The notes beneath the pieces are model-generated. The model searched no databases. It saw nothing but the letters and a program-made list of their open reading frames with translations, and had not been told where the DNA came from. A program made the position numbers and the translations under genes. From assembly GCF_024029775.1 (NCBI RefSeq), contig NZ_CP097122.1:124001-188000 (forward strand): a stretch of DNA of 64,000 nucleotides. Reading direction: 5' to 3'. Below, in pieces: positions 15,401 through 24,400 of this stretch. Source of the stretch: Fructobacillus americanaquae. GTDB taxonomy: Bacteria > Bacillota > Bacilli > Lactobacillales > Lactobacillaceae. Each line of letters starts with the position of its first letter. Position 1 is the stretch's first letter.

Positions 15401-18400
15401 TGCTGAACCAGAGTTCGCTGTTCCGACAGGGTTTTTACTTTGCTGATGTCAGTAGAAACTAATACTGCATTTAAGACAGCCTGCTTACTATTCGAACCGA
15501 TTAACAAAAGATCATCACGATTACTAGTTGTGGATATCTGAGATGTAACCCGATCCACTACTTTTTGCAACGTGGTCAATCGCTCATCCTTTTCCACACC
15601 ACCTATATTTACATAACCAATAATAACTTTTCGAGCCGAATCTGTTACTTTGTAAATTTGATCTAAATAATCCTTTTTCTGCTCATCCAAAGTGGGAATA
15701 GACGTTATATCCGTTTCAGATGTAATAGTTTTCTTTAAGGCATTTATATCAGCTTCCTGATGAGCCGATTCGCTATCTTGACTTGCTAACACTTTTGCTT
15801 TGAGTTTATCTGCTTGCTCTTGAATAACAGATAAACGAGCCGCCTGATCAGCTTGGGTAAGAACTACTGCATGAGAAAGATTCTGACTAGCTTCGTTAAC
15901 TAAATTTTGAATATCTTGATTTAATTTTACTTTCTGATCAGCTAGCGATAAAACATTAGAAAAATCAGTAGATGACTTTAAGTCAACTGCCATTTGGCTC
16001 TTTGCTTGGTCAAAAATATCATCTAGATCATCACTGTTTGCAGCTGTCTGAATTTGTGAGTGCGCTTTATTTTTTGCTTCTTGAACTAACTTTATCCGAC
16101 TATTCTTTTCGCTGCTCTGAAGATCGTGATTATCTTCAATTGTATTTACAGCAACTTGAACTAAATTAGATAACTGCTGAATATATGCTTGTTCTTGAAC
16201 ACTTAAAGAAGTAACTTGATCAAAATTAGTTTCTTCCTTAATAACCTCTGGCAAAGATATATCGTTCACACCTTGTTGCACCTGATCACTATTCATTGCA
16301 CTTTGAATCAAATCTTCAGCCTGTTTTTTTGCATTAATAATGAATCCAATTCGTGCGTCTTTTTCTCTCTGTTTCAAATCAACATTATTCTGAATCTTAT
16401 TCACCGCAACTTTAACTAATTGGTTAACACTATCAACTGCCATCTTCTTTTGAATAATTAACGACTGAATACCATCAAAATTTTGTTCTAATTGGATTAA
16501 AGAAGTTAACGTTTGATTTTCTTTAATAGTTTTTAATGCATCACTATCTTGAGCTCCTTGAAGTTTCTGAACTAATTCATCCAAGGACGTTTGAATTACC
16601 TGATTTCGCTGATTTTTCTGTTCTTTTGTTAAATTAACATTAGACAGAATAACTTTTGTAGCTGCCAAAACCATTTCTTTAAAATCGTGAATAACAGCTT
16701 CCTTTTGATGAGCCAAATCCGTTACTTGTTTAAAATCAGAAGCCACTTTTAAAGCTTGATTAAAGATTAAACTATCTTGTGCTGATTGAACATCACCTAA
16801 CGTTACAGCTTGATCAACAGACTTAATTGTTTGGTCAAGTGCTTGGTTAAATGCTTGTAACCGATCCGCTTTTTCATTTTGATTAAGATCAATATTTTGT
16901 CGAATTTTTTCAATAACCTGATCAGCCTGTAGATTCAAGACTCGACGAGCAATTCCCTTAACGACATGTAAATTGGTCAAAGTATTAATTGCATTTTGTT
17001 GAATTTGTAAAACTTCTTGAGCATCATGAGCATTGTTGATTAGGTCAATAGACGCTTTAGAAAACGAGTCAACTGCATTATTTTGGTCTGCCTTATTAGT
17101 TTCAGACAAAGCTTGATCAGTTGCAATACTATTATTTTTAGCACTTGATTGATTTACCTGAATTGCCTGAATTGCTTGATTTTTACGATCAGCTAAGGTA
17201 GTTATCCCTTGACCATTCGTTCCACTAGTAATGGCATTAGTTAAGGATTGTTCCTGCACAGCTGCACTAATGTCATCACTCGAATTAGCGAGATTAACAT
17301 TAGCGACTGCTCGATCCAATGCGGTATTAATTTTACCTATCCGAATGTCCTTTTCAGACTGAGTCATATCCACATTAGAGTTAATTTGATCAACAGCCAC
17401 TTGAGCAACTGCTTGCAAAGAAGCATTAGCTTTAATTCTTTGCTGTTCAAGTGTCAAAATATTAGTCAAATCTTTTTCTTTATTTATGATATTTAGTAAT
17501 GTCGGATCATCTTTAGCCGCCGTAATAGCATCACTATTAGCAGCTTTGCTAACAGCTAATCTTGCATTATTATAAACTTGAGTAATTGTTTCTACCCGTT
17601 CATTTTTTTGAACTTGACTTAACGATGGCTCGCGATTTATATCGCCGATTGCTTCAGTTACAACTTGATTTAACTGTTTGGAGACTAACTCTTTTTGTTG
17701 ACTTAGGGAGACCACACTAGAGAAATCAAGAGCTTTATTAATTTCCATTGTTAATTCGTCACTATTGGCCCGTTTATTTGCATCATCCAGGGTAGTCGAA
17801 CTATCGACATTCTGTTGGACAATTTGCAGTATCTGGTTAATCTCATCAACCCGATCACTTTGCTCTTGTTCCGTTAAGTCAACGTTACCCTTAATAATTG
17901 AAATGGCCTTTTGGGCTTGTCGATCTAGTGTATCCCGACTATTTTTTTTCTGTTGGCCAAGTGTATTAAAAGTTATTTGTGCAATTTTAAGTTGATCAAC
18001 TACTGTTTGTGCTTGTTTAGCATTTTTAAGATTATTCACAAACTGATTAGATGCTTGAATCAAAGCCTGTTCTTGTAAGTTCTGGCTAACTTTATTCAAA
18101 GTCTCATCGTGTTGCACTAGTTGTTGTGCTTGATTTACAAATTGACCTACAGCTACTACAGCTTCTGTAATCCGCTCTGGTAAGAGAGTAACATCAGCTA
18201 ATGAATAGGCAGCATTAATAGTTGTCTGTAACGCTACATCATTTTTTGCTGCCAAAACTCCATCACTGTTAGTAGCTTGTGTAATATTGACCTTCGCTCG
18301 GTCAAGAGCTACTAATAGGTGGTTTATCCGACCAATCTTATCTCCTTGAGTGAAGTTAACATTTTGGTCAACCCAATCAATTACGGTTTGAACTTGTTGA

Positions 18401-21400
18401 TCTAAATCATTTTGGGCTTCGTTAATTTGATCCGACAAATTTTGGACTCCTGAAAAGTCAATTGCAATAGAAAGAACTTTTTGGAATCCCATGCTTAGCA
18501 GGGCATCATTTACTTGATCACTATTAGTTGCCTGAATAATGGCTGACTTTATCTGGCCATATACCTTCGTAATAGAATCGATGCGGTTATTCTTTTGAGT
18601 TTGAGATAAGTTAATGTTTTCATTAATCTTTGTTAAAGCATCTGTTACCTGCTGGTTCAAATCTTTCGTCGCATCATTTTGCTGATCGCTCAAAGACTTC
18701 ACACCCGTAAAATCGGTTTGATGACTAATTACAGCCGACAATTTATCATTTTCCTGTACATGTGCTACTTGGTCCAAGTCAATTGCCTGATCAACTTGTT
18801 CCAAAGCGCGAGCAAGAGCCTCGTTAATTGCATTCATTCGGTTATTCTGTTCATTCGAAGAAAGATCAGAGTTAGTCTTAATCGTTTGATTAGCAATCTG
18901 AGCAAGATTTGTTAAAGACTGACGTGCATTTTGTTTCGTAGATGAAAGACCGGCCAAAATTGCTATTTCACGATTTTCCGTGTCAACAACTTCTTGAGCA
19001 TTTTGAGCTGCTTGAACAGCTGTTTGAGCAGTAACTGTAGCTTCGACAACTGATTGCTTTTGTTGATTCTTTGAACTTTCTGACAAGGTTTCATCATTGT
19101 CAACAGCTGCTTGAGCAACTTCTTGAGCTTTCTCAATCGCTTTTGCAGCAACCAATTTACGCTGCTCAACAGACAAAATAGCCGGATTAGTAGCCATAGT
19201 CAATGCAGTCTGCAAGTCTTGACTCGATAAAACAGTAGTTAGGTCATCATTGTTATTAGCCGAATTAATCGCTGCCAATGCGGTATTCTGAGCCGAAGTT
19301 AACTGATTAAAACGAGCCAATTTTTCATCATTAGTCAAATCTAGATTATTATCAACTTTATCAATCGCAGCGTGAATCTTATCGTTGATTATAGTGACAT
19401 ATTGACTTTTCTGATCAGCCAATGATGTAATACCATCTTGGCTCAATCCTCGAGTAACGGCTCTGACCAATCCGTTATCTTCTTCAGCTCTGGCTACAGC
19501 ATCACTGTCTGTAGCATTTTCAATCCGCTGCTTGACCTGTTCTAGGGATAAAGTCATGTCATTAATCCGAGTCTGCTGTTCCTTACTAGACAAACTGACA
19601 TATCCCTCAATTTGGCTAATAGCATTTTTGACCCATTGGCTTAATTTATTTTCGGCAGCAACTTTTTGTTGATCTAATGGCGTGACTGTCTTAAAGTTTG
19701 TATTGTCCTCTATCGTTTGGATCAATGTTGAATCGTTAATAACAGCTACTACCGCATCACTGTTAAGAGCTAGTTGAATTTGTTGATCAACCGCTTGCTG
19801 CGCCGCAATGATTTTGTTTTTTCGATTATCTTTTTCAGAACGACTAAGATCATGATTATCCTCAATCATTCCTAAAGCTGAAACTACTTGGCCATCGATA
19901 GTTCTTTGTCCATCAATCTTTTGCTTAGCCAGTGGTACTACCTGGGAAAAATCGGTAGCTTGCTTATATGAATCATAATAAACCTTGGATTGACTAGCTA
20001 TTTTAACCGCATCACTATTAGTAGATTGGTCTATTAAAGCATCTAATTGACTTAGTGCCTGAGACAACACGGTCACTCTACTTTGTTGAGCATCCTTGGT
20101 TAAATCAGTATTTCCCAAAATCTGACCAATTGCTTGATCAACGTCTTGCTTGAAGCTCTTCTTAGCATCCTCTTTTTGGGTAGATAGTGATTTAATCGAT
20201 TGAAAATTTGTCTGTGCGTTAAGATTAGTCAAAAAATCAGCATTATCGGCTACGACACTTTTAATAGTGGTTAGATCAGTGGCTTGATCAATCACCGCGT
20301 TCGCTTTCATCAATGCCATTTGAATGGAACCGATACGGACTGCTTGCTCAACTCCTGATAAGTCCACATTATTTTGAATCGTCTGAATGGCTGACTGACT
20401 TTTCTGATAAATAGCTTCCCTAATAACCTTTTTCTGATTATTAACTTGACTAATTTTGTTCAAAGCAGCGCTAAGATCATTCACAACCATTTGAGCCGTG
20501 GAATCATTAGTAATTTGATCAGTAAAGACCTTTGCAATATTTTGTAGAGCTGTTTTTTGATCTTGTTTACTAGTAGTATCTAAATCGGCATTTGGCTCAA
20601 TATCTTGCTGAAAAAGAGAATTGACCAAGTCATTAATTTGTTGAACAGCTTTGATCTGACGATCTGATAAAGATTGAACCCCATCATTACCCTGAGCAGT
20701 CGCTAAAATATTAGAAAAAGTTTTATCTGCTTGAGCCGAGCTAACTCCGTCACTATTAATAGCCTGATCAATATTCGTGTCAGCACGGTCTAAGGCTGCA
20801 ACTACCCTAGCCATGCGTATATTTTGGTCCAATTGAGTCAAGTTAACGTTTTTCAAAATGTTAGCAATCGTCTCTTTGGCTAGCTTACTTAAACTATTTT
20901 GAGCTTGGGTCTTTTGTCCAGCTAAGGGAATTACCCCGTCAAAACTCGTAACCGTATTAATCACCTCTAACAAGTTAGAGGTAGATTGAGCATTAATAAT
21001 GCTATCACTGTTAGTAGCCGCATTAACCAGATTCTTTACTTGAGTATAAGCTGCGACGATTTGAGCAATACGATTCGTCTTATCATTTTGTGATAAATCA
21101 ACATTATCATTAATTATCTTAACGGCATCGGAAACCTTTTTATTCAACTCAATAGTCGCTGATCTTTGTTGGTCAGCCAAGGTAACAACACCTTGAAAAT
21201 CTGTTGCCTGATTCAAGGCTTTTTGATAATCCGAATCACTTGGGGCAACAATTATAGCGGCCACATCTGTCTCTTTATCAATCCTAGTATTCAAGCGCCC
21301 TAAAGCTTGATTAATCATATCAATTCGGCTAGCTTTCTCTTGCCTATTCAAATTCACATTATTGTTTATTTGATTTTCAGCTTGATTAGCAGCATCAGCT

Positions 21401-24400
21401 GTTGATTGGCGAGCTGTAAACTTTTGACTATGAATATTTTGAAGAGTTATTACGCCATTATTTTGCGCATCTAAAATTGCCTGAGCACTTTGTGCCTGAG
21501 AAACTTGATTTTCGGCTGAACTACTTATTGAGTCAACTGCTTGTCCTTGATCAAGTTGACTAACAGTATCTAAAGTATAATCACTAGCAATATCTTGATC
21601 TTTAGCTGACTTTTGAGCTGATTGTATAATTTTTATCGCACTTTTTTGTTGATCAACTAAACTAGGTACCCCTTGAATACTTTCACCATCTTGTATAGCT
21701 TTTGACAATATTTGATCGTTAGCCACACTATCAACGCCATCACTATTAACTGCCTGAGAAATATTTGCAATCGCCCGATCACGAGCAATTGCAATTTTAT
21801 TTATACGCTCATCCTGCTCAAATGTTGTTAAAAGTTGATTAGTCCGAATTTGATTGATTGCTTTATCAGTTAGAGAATTTAAATTAGATACTGCAATATT
21901 TATTTGATCAGCAAGGCTGAGTATTTGACTTAAATCCGTCTGATCATTGATAACTTGATTAAGGGATACTGAATGAACTGCTTGTGCCAAATCATCGCTA
22001 TTTTCAGTTGATGAAATTGTTAATTGCGCTGCATTATATGCTGCCGTTATCTTTGCTGCACGTTCATCTTTTTGATTTTGTCGAAGATTTGTTGCTGATG
22101 AAATTAAATTTAATGCCTTTGTTACTCGATCATTAAATATATTCATGACTGCCGCTTGTTGTCCAGCCAATGGGACTACACCAGCAAAATTTGTCTGAGA
22201 AGCAATTACATCATGAACATTCTGATTGTTTTGAGCTTCTAAAACCGCGTCCAAAGAACTAGCCTGATCAATTAGATTCGTTGAAACTGCTAATTGGTCA
22301 GTAATGATCTTAATACGGCTAACTTTTTGATCATGAGTTAAGTCAACATTATTTTGAATGTCTTGAATGCCTATCTCGGTTTCCTGAATCAATGCCTGTC
22401 GTGCTGTAGACTTAGCCTCATGCATTTTATTCAAAATAGATACTCCCTCATTTTGAGCATCGATAACGCCCTGGGCATCATTGGCTAGTTTAATCTGATC
22501 TCTTGCCATCTGAGATGCTCGATCAATTGCCTCATTTTGAGTCATTTTTTCGTCATCTGACAACTCCTTATCAGTAGAAATATCTTGACTCTTAGCCTGA
22601 TTTTGAGTCGAATCAATTATTGAATAAGCCTGTACTTTTTGATCAGACAAAGGGATTATACCTGATTCACTTTTACCAGCTGCTACAACGTCTTGCAAAA
22701 TTTGGTCCTGACTAGCATTAGTAATTCCATCACTATCAACTGCATCATCAATATTCCCTTGAACTCTCTGTAAAGCATTTTGAATATTAGTTATCCGCTG
22801 TTCTTTTTGTGACCGGTTCAAGTTCACATTATTTTTAATCCAATCTAAAATTGGCTGAATCATTTGTGATAGATTGTCACTAGCCTTCTTTTTTTGCTGA
22901 TCTAAGTTAAGAATCTCATCGAAGTTAGTCGCAGTTGAAATTGTAGCGGTCAATGAAGGCGATATTACAGCAGTATCAACTTGATCACGATTAATAGCCG
23001 AATTGATTACATCTTTCACTTGATTATAAGATGCGTTAATTGCAGTTACTCTTTTAGTTTTCTCGGTCGATAACAGGGCTTTATTAGACATGACCTGATT
23101 AACGGCTGTTTTTACTATAGTATCCAAGTTATTGACTGCTATTACTTTTTGCTGGTCCAATGGCACAACGTCATGAAAATCAGTTTGTTTTCTAATAACT
23201 TGGTTGAGACTATCACTAGTTTCATTCGCTTGAGCATTAGCCACTGTGTTAGCCTGATCAACGTTCGATAGAGCTACCTTTAAAACGCTCAGAATCTCAT
23301 TAACACGGTCTTGTTGTTCGCTATATTTTAAGGAAGTGTTTGCTTTAATTTCACCGATAGCTTGTTCCGCTTTCTGATGGAGCTGCTGCCGAGACATTGC
23401 CATCTGGTCATGCAAATTAGAGATTTCATTTAAGTCAACATTCTGCCAATCTTCAAGATCCTGCGCTTTTTTACTATCATTTATATGAACTTTTGCTCGT
23501 TGAACTGCTTCATCTATCGCATTCCTTTGATCAGTTTTTTCAACATCAGTTAAACTATCGTCGGCGTCAATAGCCTCCTTAGCTAGTGCTTGATTTCGAC
23601 TTAAATTAGACAGTGCATTTTGTTGCTGGATTGACAAAGAAGACACCTTGCTAAAATCTTGGCTTTTAATTAACGCAGCATCAAAATCAGAACTATTCTT
23701 ATTTTGGTTAACACTGTCAGCATTTCGTGACTGATCAATCGCACCTTGCACCTTGTCTAATACTTGATTCAAAATAATAATCCGGCTCTTTTTTTGATCA
23801 TCAGTCAAATCGTTATTTGAATTAATTACCTTAATAACATCAGCAACTTGATTAGCTACTTTTGTTTTAGCACGGTCCTTTTGTGTTGCCAAAGGTTGAA
23901 TGTTCGTTGGATTTATACCATTTTTAACTGCATCATTAAAATCCTGACTAGCTCTTTCTTGGTTTACACCATCCGCATTATCAGCCTGATCAACAGCTTG
24001 CTTAGCCTTTTGTTCTGCTGACTGAATGGCTGAAACGAAACTAGATTTTTGGTCGCTAGTTAAATCATTATTCTCCTCTATAGACTGAATGGCAGCTTGA
24101 GCTGCCTTATCATAATCTTGTTTAGCATCTTCTTTTTGTGATGTTAAAGGAATCACATCATCTGATAAAAGGGCCTTATTGATGGCTCGTGTTAACTGAT
24201 CATTTGCCTTAACCTTTTGAAGATCATCAGCATTTGTAGCAGCTTGTATAGCTTGATCAAACGATTCTTGAGCCACAGTAATCAATTGAATACGTTCAGT
24301 CTTCTGACTAGTCGTCAAGTCATGGTTACTCTGGATAGCAGAAATGGCATCATTAACCTCTTTGCCAAAGCTGTCTTGCACTTCTTTTTGTTGATCTGCT